64,000 nucleotides of DNA from Motiliproteus sp. SC1-56 (GTDB lineage: Bacteria; Pseudomonadota; Gammaproteobacteria; Pseudomonadales; Balneatricaceae), in the NCBI RefSeq assembly GCF_017309075.1, contig NZ_JAEMGS010000011.1:1-64000 (forward strand), read 5' to 3'. The translations under genes and the position numbers were made by a program. Below the pieces are notes generated by a model. It searched no databases. It was not told the DNA's origin and saw only the letters and a list, made by a program, of their open reading frames with translations. Positions 16,166 through 24,702 of this stretch are shown here, piece by piece. The first letter of the stretch is position 1; every line of letters starts with the position of its first letter.

Positions 16166-16734
16166 ACGGTGGCCTGGCACCGGTGGACAGCCGGGATCTG
16201 CACCACCGTACCCTGCTGCGTTACGGGCTGGACCATCCCAATACCCTCCCGCTGGCGGAGATTCTCTCCAGCTGGCAGGCCGGTTTCGGCGTCATGCCGG
16301 ACTGGCTGGGTCTGGGCGAGGCTGAATTCGACCGTCTGCACCGCTACCACTTCGGCCCGGCCACCAGCCTGCGGGCCAGCCCCTGGCAAAGCCGGCTGGA
16401 TAGCCGCCTGGACGATCTGCGCGACGACCTCAGGCGCCTGCTGCTGCTGCATGCCCGCGATGAGACCCCGTCGACTGCCTGGATTGCCGACATCCTGGTC
16501 ACTGCCTGCCAGGGCAGCGACCACCTGTGGCAGGACCTGGGGCTCTGGAACCGGGCCAGCCTGAGCCGCCTGTTGCACTGGAACTTTCCCGCCCTCGCCG
16601 CCCGCAACACCCGGGATATGAAGTGGAAGAAGTTCCTCTTCAAACAGCTGTGTGAGACCGAGGGCATCTATATCTGCCGCGCTCCGAGCTGCGAAGCCTG
16701 TTGTGACTTCGACGACTGTTTCGGCCCCGAGTAA
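16162..16734 (+). CDS. nifQ: Molybdenum-donating protein NifQ
   Basis: A 190-residue protein that supplies molybdenum for FeMo-cofactor assembly. The diagnostic C-terminal motif C-x4-C-x2-C-x5-C is present at Cys172, 177, 180 and 186 (CRAPSCEACCDFDDCFG), the proposed Mo-Fe-S ligand set. MKWKKFLFKQLCETEG just before it is also characteristic. The start overlaps the ferredoxin stop by four bases. It works downstream of molybdate uptake by ModA. Confidence 0.92.
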   Translation: MNGGLAPVDSRDLHHRTLLRYGLDHPNTLPLAEILSSWQAGFGVMPDWLGLGEAEFDRLHRYHFGPATSLRASPWQSRLDSRLDDLRDDLRRLLLLHARDETPSTAWIADILVTACQGSDHLWQDLGLWNRASLSRLLHWNFPALAARNTRDMKWKKFLFKQLCETEGIYICRAPSCEACCDFDDCFGPE

Positions 16735-17617
16735 CATCGGCCTGCGTTCTCGGGTACGGGCCAGCTACCTGGGGCTGGCGGTGGGTGACGCGCTGGGCGC
16801 CAGCGTGGAGTTCATGACCCCGCGGGAGATCGCGCACCGCTACGGCGTGCACCGGGAGATTTGTGGCGGCGGCTGGCTGCATCTGAAGCCGGGTCAGGTC
16901 ACCGATGACACCACCATGGCCCTGGCCCTGGGGGAGGCCATACTCGAGGCGGGGAGCGTTGACGCCGCCGCCTGCGCCCGGGCCTTTGATGCCTGGATGC
17001 GGTCCAAGCCCGTGGACATCGGCCACACGGTACGCGCCGGTATCGCCCATTATCGGCGCACCGGCGAAACCGCCGCGCCCGAGGACCCGATGAGCGCCGG
17101 CAACGGCGCCTGCATGCGTTGTCTGCCGGTGGCGATCGCCACCCTGGGAGCCCCCCCGGGCAAGGTGCGTCGGGCATCTCGCACCCAGGCCCATGTCACT
17201 CACCATAACCCGCTTTCCGATGCCGGCACCGAAACCGTGATTCTGATGCTGCAAGGGCTGTTTCGGGGTGAAGCCCTGAATCAGCAACTGCATCGCCACG
17301 CCCACCCTCTGGGGGCGCGCCATCCTGAATTCGCCTTTCGCCGCCGCCCCTGCCGTAACCCCAGCGGGTTTATCGCCCACACGCTGCGGGCGGTATTCGA
17401 ATCCCTGTTCGATACCGACACCTTCGAGGCGTGCCTGGTCGAGGTGGTCAATCGCGGTGGCGATGCGGACACCACCGGGGCTATCGCCGGCATGCTCGCC
17501 GGTGCCTGTTACGGTGAAGCCGCCATTCCGCGACGCTGGTCAAAGGCCCTGGATCCGCTGATCCGCCAGCGCTGTACGGCACAGGCCGAGGCACTCCTGG
17601 ACCTCATTGAACCCTAG
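16703..17617 (+). CDS. draG: ADP-ribosyl-dinitrogenase reductase glycohydrolase DraG
   Basis: A 304-residue ADP-ribosylglycohydrolase that removes ADP-ribose from the Arg of NifH and so restores nitrogenase activity. The family start (LRSRVRASYLGLAVGDALGA), VEFMTPREIAHRYGVH and GGGWLHLKPGQVTDDTTM are near-diagnostic of DraG. The dinuclear-metal residues sit in TDDT and in GGDADTTGAIAGM. No ATG lies close to the conserved start; the GTG at 16703, which overlaps nifQ by 32 bases, gives the normal length, and an in-frame ATG at 16652 would add 17 unlikely residues. The partner transferase DraT is not in the window. Confidence 0.9.
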   Translation: MTSTTVSAPSNIGLRSRVRASYLGLAVGDALGASVEFMTPREIAHRYGVHREICGGGWLHLKPGQVTDDTTMALALGEAILEAGSVDAAACARAFDAWMRSKPVDIGHTVRAGIAHYRRTGETAAPEDPMSAGNGACMRCLPVAIATLGAPPGKVRRASRTQAHVTHHNPLSDAGTETVILMLQGLFRGEALNQQLHRHAHPLGARHPEFAFRRRPCRNPSGFIAHTLRAVFESLFDTDTFEACLVEVVNRGGDADTTGAIAGMLAGACYGEAAIPRRWSKALDPLIRQRCTAQAEALLDLIEP

Positions 17618-17702
17618 ATAAAGCAGATGCAACCTTAGCAACAAAACGTAATATATTGTTTTTATAAACTTTATTTTCAGGCCAGCTCTTGTGTGCATAA
17701 AA

Positions 17703-17724
17703 AAACGGGCCCGAAGGCCCGTTT
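17703..17724 (-). terminator. Intrinsic terminator after prpE
   Basis: AAACGGGCC, a four-base loop and GGCCCGTTT form a stem. On the minus strand it is followed by a run of seven T, placing it just beyond the prpE stop. It could work weakly for draG as well. Confidence 0.8.
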
Positions 17725-17746
17725 ATGAACACGGATAAGGGTCTGC

Positions 17747-19636
17747 TTATTGGCGGATGCCGTGCTCGCTCAAAGTCTCGGCAATCTCCGGCAGGCTGGC
17801 CGGATCGTCGATGGTGGAAGGCACGCTGTACTCCTCCCCGTCGGCGATCTGACGCAAGATCTTACGGAGAATCTTGCCGGAGCGCGTCTTGGGCAGACGC
17901 TGCACCACGATCGCTTTCTTGAAGCAGGCCACGGCGCCGATCTCCTTACGCACGCTGGCGACCAGCTCGGCCTCGAGCTGCGCCTCGTCCACCTCGACCC
18001 CGTCCTTCAGCAGCACCAGACCCACCGGCGCCTGCCCCTTGAGGGGATCGTTGACGCCGATGACCGCGCACTCGGCGACGGCCGCGTGGCCGGCGACAAT
18101 CTCTTCCATCTCGCCGGTGGAGAGGCGGTGGCCGGCGACGTTGATCACGTCATCGGTGCGGCCCATGATGTAGACGTAGCCGTCGTCGTCCTTGTAACCG
18201 CCGTCACCGGAGACGTAGTAGCCCTCGAAGGTGTTCAGGTAACCGGTGCGGAAGCGCTCGAAATCGCCCCAGATGGTGGGCAGGCAGCTGGGGGGCAGCG
18301 GCAGCTTGATGGCCACGTTGCCCTGCTCGTTGGGGCCGACGGGGTTGCCCTTGCCGTCCAGGATCTGAACGTTGAAACCGGGGACCGGCAGGGTCGCCGA
18401 GCCGGCCTTGGGCTCCTTGGGCTCAACCCCCATCAGGTTACCGCAGATGGCCCAGCCGGTTTCGGTCTGCCACCAGTGGTCCACCACCGGCAGTCCCAGC
18501 AGGTCCTTCACCCAGTGGTAGGTCGGCGGATCGAGGCGCTCGCCGGCCATGAAGACGTACTTGAGTTTCTCCAGGTTGTAGGGCTTGAGGCACTCAGAGC
18601 TCGGGTCCTCCTTCTTGATGGCGCGGAAGGCGGTGGGCGCCGAGAACAACCCCTTGACGCCGTACTCCTCGCAAACCCGCCAGAAAGCCCCCGCATCAGG
18701 CGTTTTAACCGGCTTGCCCTCGTAAAAGACGGTGGAGAGCCCGGCCAGGAGCGGGCCGTAAACAATGTAGGAGTGTCCTACCACCCAACCCACGTCGGAC
18801 GCGGCCCAGAACACATCGCCGGGGTTCATGTCGTAGATCGCTTTCATGCTGTACTTGAGCGCAACGGCGTGACCGCCGTTGTCCCGCACCACGCCCTTGG
18901 GCTTACCAGTGGTGCCGGAGGTGTAGAGTACGTACAGCGGGTCGGTGCCCTTGACCGGGGTGCAGGGTGCAGGCTCGGCGTTGTCCATCACCGCCTCCCA
19001 GTCCAGGTCGCGACCTTCGGTCATCGCGGCGGTGACCTGGGGGCGCTGGAAAACAATGCATTTTTCCGGCTTGTGGGCGGAGAGCTCAATCGCCTCGTCC
19101 AGCAACGGCTTGTAGGGAATCACCTTCTGCACTTCGATTCCGCAGGAAGCGGAGACCACCACCTTGGGCTCGGCGTCATCGATACGCACCGCCAGTTCGT
19201 TGGGAGCAAAACCGCCGAACACCACGGAGTGGATGGCACCGAGACGGGCACAGGCCAGCATGGCCACTGCGGCCTGCGGGATCATCGGCATGTAGATGAC
19301 CACCCGATCGCCCTTCTCCACGCCCTGACTCTTGAGCACCCCGGCAAACTGCGCCACCAGGTCACGCAGCTCGGCGTAGGTGTAGGCGCGCTTGGTATCA
19401 GTGACCGGGGAGTCGTAATAGATGGCCACCTGGTCGCCACGCCCCGCTTCAACGTGATAATCCAGCGCCATGTGCGCGGTGTTCATTTCACCGTCGGCGA
19501 ACCAACGCTCGATGCCGTTCTCATCCTTGGACAAAATCGTTTCAGGAGCCTTGAACCAGTCCAGAGCTTGCGCTTTTTCAGCCCAGAATTCCGCGGGTTG
19601 TTCGATTGACTTGTTGTACTCATCCAAATAGGCCAT
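17747..19636 (-). CDS. prpE: Propionyl-CoA synthetase (acyl-CoA synthetase)
   Basis: A 629-residue AMP-forming acyl-CoA synthetase. The P-loop is YTSGTTGKPKGVVRDNGGHAVAL, whose Arg-Asp-x-Gly-Gly continuation is typical of PrpE rather than Acs, as is ASDVGWVVGHSYIVYGPLL. The C-terminal RSGKILRK holds the catalytic Lys near residue 590, which in this family is switched off by Pat acetylation; a Pat-type acetyltransferase is encoded at 57156-59894. Length is normal. The gene stands alone, without prpBCD, so acetate or propionate could be the natural substrate. Repeated GntR-like sites lie upstream. Confidence 0.88.
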   Translation of the reverse strand: MAYLDEYNKSIEQPAEFWAEKAQALDWFKAPETILSKDENGIERWFADGEMNTAHMALDYHVEAGRGDQVAIYYDSPVTDTKRAYTYAELRDLVAQFAGVLKSQGVEKGDRVVIYMPMIPQAAVAMLACARLGAIHSVVFGGFAPNELAVRIDDAEPKVVVSASCGIEVQKVIPYKPLLDEAIELSAHKPEKCIVFQRPQVTAAMTEGRDLDWEAVMDNAEPAPCTPVKGTDPLYVLYTSGTTGKPKGVVRDNGGHAVALKYSMKAIYDMNPGDVFWAASDVGWVVGHSYIVYGPLLAGLSTVFYEGKPVKTPDAGAFWRVCEEYGVKGLFSAPTAFRAIKKEDPSSECLKPYNLEKLKYVFMAGERLDPPTYHWVKDLLGLPVVDHWWQTETGWAICGNLMGVEPKEPKAGSATLPVPGFNVQILDGKGNPVGPNEQGNVAIKLPLPPSCLPTIWGDFERFRTGYLNTFEGYYVSGDGGYKDDDGYVYIMGRTDDVINVAGHRLSTGEMEEIVAGHAAVAECAVIGVNDPLKGQAPVGLVLLKDGVEVDEAQLEAELVASVRKEIGAVACFKKAIVVQRLPKTRSGKILRKILRQIADGEEYSVPSTIDDPASLPEIAETLSEHGIRQ

Positions 19637-19705
19637 AGCACCTGTCCTTTTTTATTAATCGGCTGTCTTGTTCTGCCCCGGCCGTTCGCCGGTAATCTGG
19701 AGAAA

Positions 19706-19737
19706 TTGTTGACACCTCGATTCGAGGTTGTTGACAC
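19706..19737. promoter_or_regulatory. Paired TTGTTGACAC direct repeats upstream of prpE
   Basis: The ten-mer TTGTTGACAC occurs at 19706-19715 and again at 19728-19737, 22 bp (two helical turns) apart. A 13-bp palindrome (CCTCGATTCGAGG) fills the space between them. The repeats differ by one central base from the TTGTCGACAA palindrome at 19891. They lie 70-100 bp upstream of the prpE ATG. A dimeric GntR-like regulator is a reasonable guess. Confidence 0.55.
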
Positions 19738-19889
19738 TTTAACCGACTTAATTACGGTTTTAACTACTACAAAAGGCGTAGCCGAACGCCTGTCCGCGGC
19801 GGCAACAGCTACACTGCTTGGCTCGCAGCACAACAGAAGCTATCGCACGCTTTCCCGTAAACGAGCCTGTTTGATTTTTATAGATCAAG

Positions 19890-19901
19890 ATTGTCGACAA
19901 T
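19890..19901. promoter_or_regulatory. ATTGTCGACAAT palindrome (GntR-type operator)
   Basis: A perfect 12-bp palindrome of the type bound by many FadR-like GntR regulators of carboxylate metabolism. It lies about 255 bp upstream of prpE. It is also just beyond the uraA terminator, so it more likely serves prpE than uraA. Confidence 0.5.
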
Positions 19902-19918
19902 GAAGCACGAAGCAAAAA

Positions 19919-19940
19919 AAACCCCGCGAGCGCGGGGTTT
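19919..19940 (-). terminator. Intrinsic terminator after uraA
   Basis: AAACCCCGCG/CGCGGGGTTT is a ten-pair stem with a two-base loop. On the minus strand it is followed by eight T. It lies 20 bases past the uraA stop. Confidence 0.9.
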
Positions 19941-19960
19941 GGGTATTTCCGACTGCTGGA

Positions 19961-21241
19961 TCAGTGCTGGGTGGCCGTCTCGGCCTCCTCCTTGGAGCGG
20001 GGAATCAGCAGGTTAAGCAGGATCGCCACGATGGCGGAAAGAGCAATGCCCTTGAGGGTGAACTCGCCGATGCCCAGCTGCATGCCACCGATGCCGAACA
20101 CCAGGGTCAGGGAGACGATCACCAGGTTGCGAGGCTCACTCAGATCCCGGCCGTGCTTGACCAGGGTGTTAAGACCGATGGCGGCGATGGCGCCAAACAG
20201 CAGGGTCATGATCCCGCCCATGACTGGGGTGGGGATGGAGGCCAGCAAGGCACCGGTCTTGCCGCAGAAGGAGAGCACGATAGCGAAGATGGCGGCCCAG
20301 ATCATGATGCGCGGGTTGAAGGCTCGGGTCAGCGCCACCGCCCCGGTCACCTCGGAGTAGGTGGTGTTAGGCGGACCGCCGAGCATCGCCGCGGCGCTGG
20401 TCGCCAGGCCATCACCCATCAGGGTGCGCTTAAGACCGGGCTTCTTGAGAAAATCCTTCCCGGCCACGTTGCTGATCGCCACCATGTCACCGATGTGCTC
20501 CACCGCCGGCGCAATGGCAATGGGAATAATGAACAGGATGGCTTCGAGGTTGAACTCAGGCGCAGTGAACGAGGGAACAGTAAACCAGGCGGCGGAGGCA
20601 ACGCCCTCGAAACTGACGATGCCGTACATCATCGCGGTGACATAACCGGCCACCAGCCCCACCAGGATCGGCACCAGGCGCAGCATGCCGCGGGCAAACA
20701 CCGCCACGACCACCGTCACCAGTAGCGAAATCATGGAGATGACGAGCGCAACGTCGCCGTCCACCAGCTTGGCCGCGCCGTCACCGGTTTTGCCCAGCGC
20801 CAGGTTAACCGCCACCGGCGCAAGGCTGAGACCGATCACCATGATCACAGGGCCCACCACCACGGGGGGCAGCAGCCGGTGCAGGAAGTTGGCGCCGCGC
20901 CAGGCGACCAGCAGGCTCAGGGCGACATAAAACAGACCCGCGGCCATCAGCCCGGACATGGTGCCGGCGATACCCCAGGTGCCGACGCCGTGCATGATGG
21001 CGGGGATGAAGGCGAAGGAGGAGGCGAGGAAAATCGGCACCGAGCCTTTGGTCACCAGCTGAAAGACCAGGGTGCCGAGACCGGCGGTGAAGAGCGCAAC
21101 GTTGGGATCAAGGCCCGTCAGGATGGGCACCAACACCAGGGCGCCAAACGCCACGAACAGCATTTGCGCACCCAGAATACTCGGGTGCATTTCGCGCTTG
21201 GCCGGCTCCGTGGCCGCGCTATCAGTGTAAGCCTGGGTCAT
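19961..21241 (-). CDS. uraA: Uracil permease (NCS2 family)
   Basis: A 426-residue inner-membrane uracil:proton symporter of the nucleobase-cation-symporter-2 family, with about 14 hydrophobic segments. The family hallmarks are PVVVGPVIMVIGLSLAPVAV, the substrate-site stretch PIAIAPAVEHIGD (conserved Glu), and GGPPNTTYSEVTGAVALT. It lies 29 bases downstream of upp on the same strand, so uptake and conversion of uracil to UMP are co-transcribed. A strong terminator follows. Confidence 0.93.
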   Translation of the reverse strand: MTQAYTDSAATEPAKREMHPSILGAQMLFVAFGALVLVPILTGLDPNVALFTAGLGTLVFQLVTKGSVPIFLASSFAFIPAIMHGVGTWGIAGTMSGLMAAGLFYVALSLLVAWRGANFLHRLLPPVVVGPVIMVIGLSLAPVAVNLALGKTGDGAAKLVDGDVALVISMISLLVTVVVAVFARGMLRLVPILVGLVAGYVTAMMYGIVSFEGVASAAWFTVPSFTAPEFNLEAILFIIPIAIAPAVEHIGDMVAISNVAGKDFLKKPGLKRTLMGDGLATSAAAMLGGPPNTTYSEVTGAVALTRAFNPRIMIWAAIFAIVLSFCGKTGALLASIPTPVMGGIMTLLFGAIAAIGLNTLVKHGRDLSEPRNLVIVSLTLVFGIGGMQLGIGEFTLKGIALSAIVAILLNLLIPRSKEEAETATQH

Positions 21242-21270
21242 TACAGGTCTCCGAACAGCTAGAGGTAGGG

Positions 21271-21900
21271 TTATTTGGTTCCGAAAATTTTGTCGCCGGC
21301 ATCGCCGAGACCGGGCAGGATGTAGCCCTGCTCGTTCAGGCCGCGATCGACCGAGGCGGTGTAGATATCGACGTCCGGGTGGGCGTCCTGAACTTTCTTG
21401 ATCCCTTCGGGGGAGGCAACCAGGAACAACCCCATGATGGAGGTACAGCCGGCAGCCTTGAGCATGTCGATGGTGGCGATCAGGGTGCCGCCGGTGGCCA
21501 GCATCGGGTCGATGATCAGCGCGGTGCGGTTGTCGATATCCCCCACCAGCTTTTCAAAATAGGGCACGGGCTCCAGGGTCTCTTCGTCCCGGTAGAGTCC
21601 CACGACACTGACCTTGGCGTTGGGCACCAGCTGCAGCACGCCATCGAGCATGCCAAGCCCCGCCCGCAGAATCGGCACCACGGTGATCTTCTTGCCCTTG
21701 ATCACTTCCACCATCAGGGGTTCACCGGTCCAGCTCTCAATCTCCTGCTGCTCCGTTTCCAGGGTGCGGGTGGCCTCGTAGGTGAGCAGGTTGCCGACTT
21801 CGCTGGCAAGTTCGCGGAAGTGCTTGGTGCTGATTGCATTTTTGCGCATCAGGCCCAGCTTGTGCTGGACCAGGGGGTGTTTGATTTCGTGAACGGCCAT
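21271..21900 (-). CDS. upp: Uracil phosphoribosyltransferase
   Basis: A 209-residue enzyme that makes UMP from uracil and [23 protein letters not shown] is the normal start; the ATG at 21900 has GAGG upstream and is preferred over an in-frame ATG 15 bases earlier. The PRPP-binding loop is [15 protein letters not shown], and the uracil-site C-terminal block [12 protein letters not shown] is intact. First gene of upp-uraA, divergent from hpt. Confidence 0.95.
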   Translation of the reverse strand: MAVHEIKHPLVQHKLGLMRKNAISTKHFRELASEVGNLLTYEATRTLETEQQEIESWTGEPLMVEVIKGKKITVVPILRAGLGMLDGVLQLVPNAKVSVVGLYRDEETLEPVPYFEKLVGDIDNRTALIIDPMLATGGTLIATIDMLKAAGCTSIMGLFLVASPEGIKKVQDAHPDVDIYTASVDRGLNEQGYILPGLGDAGDKIFGTK

Positions 21901-21956
21901 GGGTACCTCGGACACTGCGGTGGGTGGTGGATCGAGCGGGTTAAAAAATTGCCCGA

Positions 21957-21986
21957 TTGTATTGTATTTTTAGACGAATGTATAAT
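21957..21986 (+). promoter_or_regulatory. Sigma-70 promoter of hpt
   Basis: A perfect -10 TATAAT at 21981 lies 18 bases after TTGTAT (21957). The hpt ATG is about 40 bases downstream. Confidence 0.65.
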
Positions 21987-22027
21987 GCCCGCCCTGTCCA
22001 TTCTGTCGCCGTTTCAGGAGCACCTCC

Positions 22028-22579
22028 ATGACCCCATTAGCCGCCGAAGCAGCCCGCGTCCACGCCGAAGCCGACTGCCTTGCCACACCCGCGCAGCTCG
22101 ATAGCGCCCTGGAGCAGATGGCTGGCGAAATCAGGGCGCGACTTCACGACAAGGCCCCCCTGGTGCTCTGCGTGATGAACGGGGGACTGATCCCCGCCGC
22201 CCTGCTGACCCTTAAGCTGGATTTCCCTTTGGAGCTCGATTACCTCCACGCCACCCGCTACGGACTGGCGACCGAGGGTGGTGAGCTGGATTGGCGGGTG
22301 TTTCCCAAGGCAGAGATCAGCGGCCGCAGCATTCTGGTGATCGATGACATCTTTGACCAGGGACACACGCTGGCCGCCATCTGTGACTACCTGAAGAACG
22401 CCGGTGCCGCCGAAGTGCTGAGCGCCACCGTGATCAACAAGCGCCACGAACGCAAAGTGGACTTCAAACCCGATTTCATCGGCCTCGAAATTGAAGACCG
22501 CTTTCTCTACGGATTCGGCATGGACTACAAGGGTTACCTGCGCAACGTGCAGGGCATCTACGCAGTGAAAGGGCTTTAA
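22028..22579 (+). CDS. hpt: Hypoxanthine-guanine phosphoribosyltransferase
   Basis: A 183-residue purine-salvage enzyme. The PRPP loop is ILVIDDIFDQGHTLAAI; the N-terminal VLCVMNGGLIPAALL loop and the Lys-Arg of INKRHERKVDFKPDFIG (purine contact) fit the hypoxanthine phosphoribosyltransferase family as found in pseudomonads. AGGAG lies upstream of the ATG. It is transcribed away from upp-uraA, a pairing common in related gammaproteobacteria. Confidence 0.9.
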   Translation: MTPLAAEAARVHAEADCLATPAQLDSALEQMAGEIRARLHDKAPLVLCVMNGGLIPAALLTLKLDFPLELDYLHATRYGLATEGGELDWRVFPKAEISGRSILVIDDIFDQGHTLAAICDYLKNAGAAEVLSATVINKRHERKVDFKPDFIGLEIEDRFLYGFGMDYKGYLRNVQGIYAVKGL

Positions 22580-22625
22580 GCGCATTTTGGCCGCGACAAC
22601 CGCAGCCGTGATTTGCCCTTACCCT

Positions 22626-22646
22626 GGACCCGGCGCCGCCGGGTCC
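22626..22646. terminator. GC-rich hairpin between hpt and panP (candidate)
   Basis: GGACCCGGC, a three-base loop and GCCGGGTCC form a nine-pair stem in the gap between convergent hpt and panP. No T-run follows, so intrinsic termination is uncertain. Confidence 0.35.
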
Positions 22647-22733
22647 ACTGTCTCGGGCCAGGAATACCGACAGCCACAACCGATTTCAGCACGCGCCGGA
22701 CGGATGCTGACGACCAGGGACTGAACCGAGCCC

Positions 22734-24383
22734 CTAGACAGCCACCCGCTCGACCAGTTTTTCGAGCTCCTGCAAGCGCGCTGCCAGCTCTGGAGTCCGC
22801 GCGATCTCTTCCTGCTCCTCAAGCACCTCGCGCAATACCTCGTCGGTCGTCAGCGGATTGGCCAGCACCACTCGAAAGACCAGAATACCCTCACGCTGGT
22901 ACTTTTCAGGGGTCAGCCGGGTCCGGGAGACGAACGCCTTGCCCCGCTCGCGCTGAGTTTTCTGGATGTATTTGGTGATGCGGCTGAGCACTTCGTTGAT
23001 CTGCCGGCGCAGTTCATCGTCCGCATGCTCAAGCGCTTCGCAAACCCGGCGAGGAGACCAGCGGTAGGTCAGGATGTTCAGCTCCGGGGGTGAGACCAGC
23101 TCGAACTGCTCCGACGCCTCGATCATTCGCGCAAACGTTCGGGCCTTGGCGATCCCCTCCTCGACCAGCAGCGCGTATCCGCGCCGCCCGATAATTCGCA
23201 AGCCGGACTGAACCAGCATGGCCATGCCGGGGCGCGAGCCTTCGAGGGTGGTACTCCCCAGGTCCTTGGAGCCACTGCGTATGATGTACTGCGCATGGTG
23301 CTCAATGCTGTTAAGCGCGGCCGGATCCTTAAACAGCGCCAAGCCGACCCCCATGGGTACATACAGCTGCTTGTGGGCATCGATGGTGACCGAGTCAGCC
23401 CGCTCGATCCCCTTGAGCTTGTGGCGATAACGGTCGGAAAACAGGGTCGGGCCGCCCCAGGCGCCGTCCACATGAAAATGCAGCTGCTCGGCCGCGGCGA
23501 TATCGGCCAGGGTGTCCAGCGGGTCAACATTGCCGGTTTCCGTCGTTCCGGCGATCCCCACCAGGGCGAAGGGACGGATGTTACGCGCCCGCAGCGCCTT
23601 GATGCGGGCTTCAAGCGCATCGGGACGAATACGGTTGTGGCCGTCGGTTTCCACCGCTACCAATTGGTCACGACCAATACCCAGCACATCGGCGGCCTTG
23701 GAGAGCGAATAGTGCCCCCGCTCGGACACCAGTACCGCCGCTCCTTCGCAGCCGTAATGACGGAAGGCGCCGAACACCCCTTCCCGGGTAATGCCGGCAA
23801 AATCGCCATCCGGCCCGAAAGCGCGGTTGCGGGCCGCCCAGAGCGCGGTGATGTTGGCGATGGTGCCACCGGAGCAAAAAGCGCCCAGGTGCTGATGGCT
23901 GTCATGCAGCCAGCGTCCATAGAAAGCTTCGTCCCGCTCGTAAACCAGGCGATGCAGCATACCCAGAACCTGCCGCTCAAGGGGGGTAAACGCCTTGGAA
24001 GTCTCGGTTTTAACCAGGTTCTGGTTCAACGCGATCATGATCTTCGAGAGCGGGATCATGAAATAGGGCAGCGCCGAGGTCATGTGACCGATAAAACTGG
24101 GAGAAGAGGTGTGGACCGACTGCGCCACCACTTTTTCCAACAGAAACTGCGTCTGCTCGGAAACGAAAACCGGGGCCTCGGGAATGCGGGTATCGCTGAA
24201 GTCCCGCTCGATCTCGACCAGGTCGGTCTCCTCGGCGACGATATGCTCCTGCAGAAAACCGGCCAGGTTTTTTGAGATATCCCCGTCCAGACGACTCAGG
24301 GTGGAGCCCGGCGCCTCGGGAACGGTAAAGATGCGCAGCAGGTTCTCGAGGCTGGCACTGGGAGCAGTGGTCTTGTCGGTCAT
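22734..24383 (-). CDS. panP: PLP-dependent aspartate 1-decarboxylase PanP
   Basis: A 549-residue group II PLP decarboxylase matching PanP, the alternative aspartate decarboxylase that makes beta-alanine for coenzyme A where pyruvoyl PanD is absent. The PLP lysine is in SVTIDAHKQLYVP; FHVDGAWGGP supplies the Asp that pairs with the ring nitrogen; FCSGGTIANITALWAARN binds the phosphate. It is longer at the N-terminus than glutamate decarboxylases. The ATG at 24383 was chosen; a GTG seven codons upstream is the alternative. The group (PanP or a related amino acid decarboxylase) is judged from overall pattern, so the substrate is moderately sure. Confidence 0.8.
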   Translation of the reverse strand: MTDKTTAPSASLENLLRIFTVPEAPGSTLSRLDGDISKNLAGFLQEHIVAEETDLVEIERDFSDTRIPEAPVFVSEQTQFLLEKVVAQSVHTSSPSFIGHMTSALPYFMIPLSKIMIALNQNLVKTETSKAFTPLERQVLGMLHRLVYERDEAFYGRWLHDSHQHLGAFCSGGTIANITALWAARNRAFGPDGDFAGITREGVFGAFRHYGCEGAAVLVSERGHYSLSKAADVLGIGRDQLVAVETDGHNRIRPDALEARIKALRARNIRPFALVGIAGTTETGNVDPLDTLADIAAAEQLHFHVDGAWGGPTLFSDRYRHKLKGIERADSVTIDAHKQLYVPMGVGLALFKDPAALNSIEHHAQYIIRSGSKDLGSTTLEGSRPGMAMLVQSGLRIIGRRGYALLVEEGIAKARTFARMIEASEQFELVSPPELNILTYRWSPRRVCEALEHADDELRRQINEVLSRITKYIQKTQRERGKAFVSRTRLTPEKYQREGILVFRVVLANPLTTDEVLREVLEEQEEIARTPELAARLQELEKLVERVAV

Positions 24384-24404
24384 AGAGCTTATCCGCGGCC
24401 TCAC

Positions 24405-24702
24405 CGGCCCCGCAAGCTGCTAAAACACGCCTGCTGATGTCGGTGGACTGATAAAACGGACCCCGCGGGCCCGGATAGACGCCAAAATATCGCACCTGCG
24501 AAAAGGCGCGGCAAGTATTTCAAAGCCGACACCGCAATGCAATTGGCAAACCGGCGCCACTCAAATCGGTCTGGACGTGGCCGACCACGGTGAATTCATA
24601 ATCGAATGAAGCAAATTCAGCACTTAAGTATTTGTTTAAGGATACAATAGCGCCCTTTACTCTTCAGTTAGCCATCAGTAGATACACAGCAGGGGTTCCT
24701 CG
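24405..24702. other. panP-metH divergent intergenic region
   Basis: About 300 bases without a gene between divergent panP and metH. The metH side turns AT-rich and contains TACAAT (24644-24649), a possible -10, but no convincing -35 at standard spacing. No B12, SAM or SAH riboswitch pattern was recognised. Confidence 0.35.

Noticed and set aside
17750-19609. Long plus-strand frame opposite prpE
   Set aside because: Rich in His/Gly/Arg/Gln as expected from a shadow frame, with no recognisable domain; prpE is unambiguous.
17747-19636. Assignment as acetyl-CoA synthetase acs
   Set aside because: The residues after the P-loop (Arg-Asp-x-Gly-Gly) and the AlaSerAspValGly block are those of PrpE; substrate overlap remains possible.
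19870-19885. Possible FNR box near prpE (TTTTT-ATAG-ATCAA)
   Set aside because: The first half-site matches at only two or three of five positions.
24405-24702. SAM, SAH or B12 riboswitch upstream of metH
   Set aside because: No conserved core of any of these riboswitches was found in the leader.
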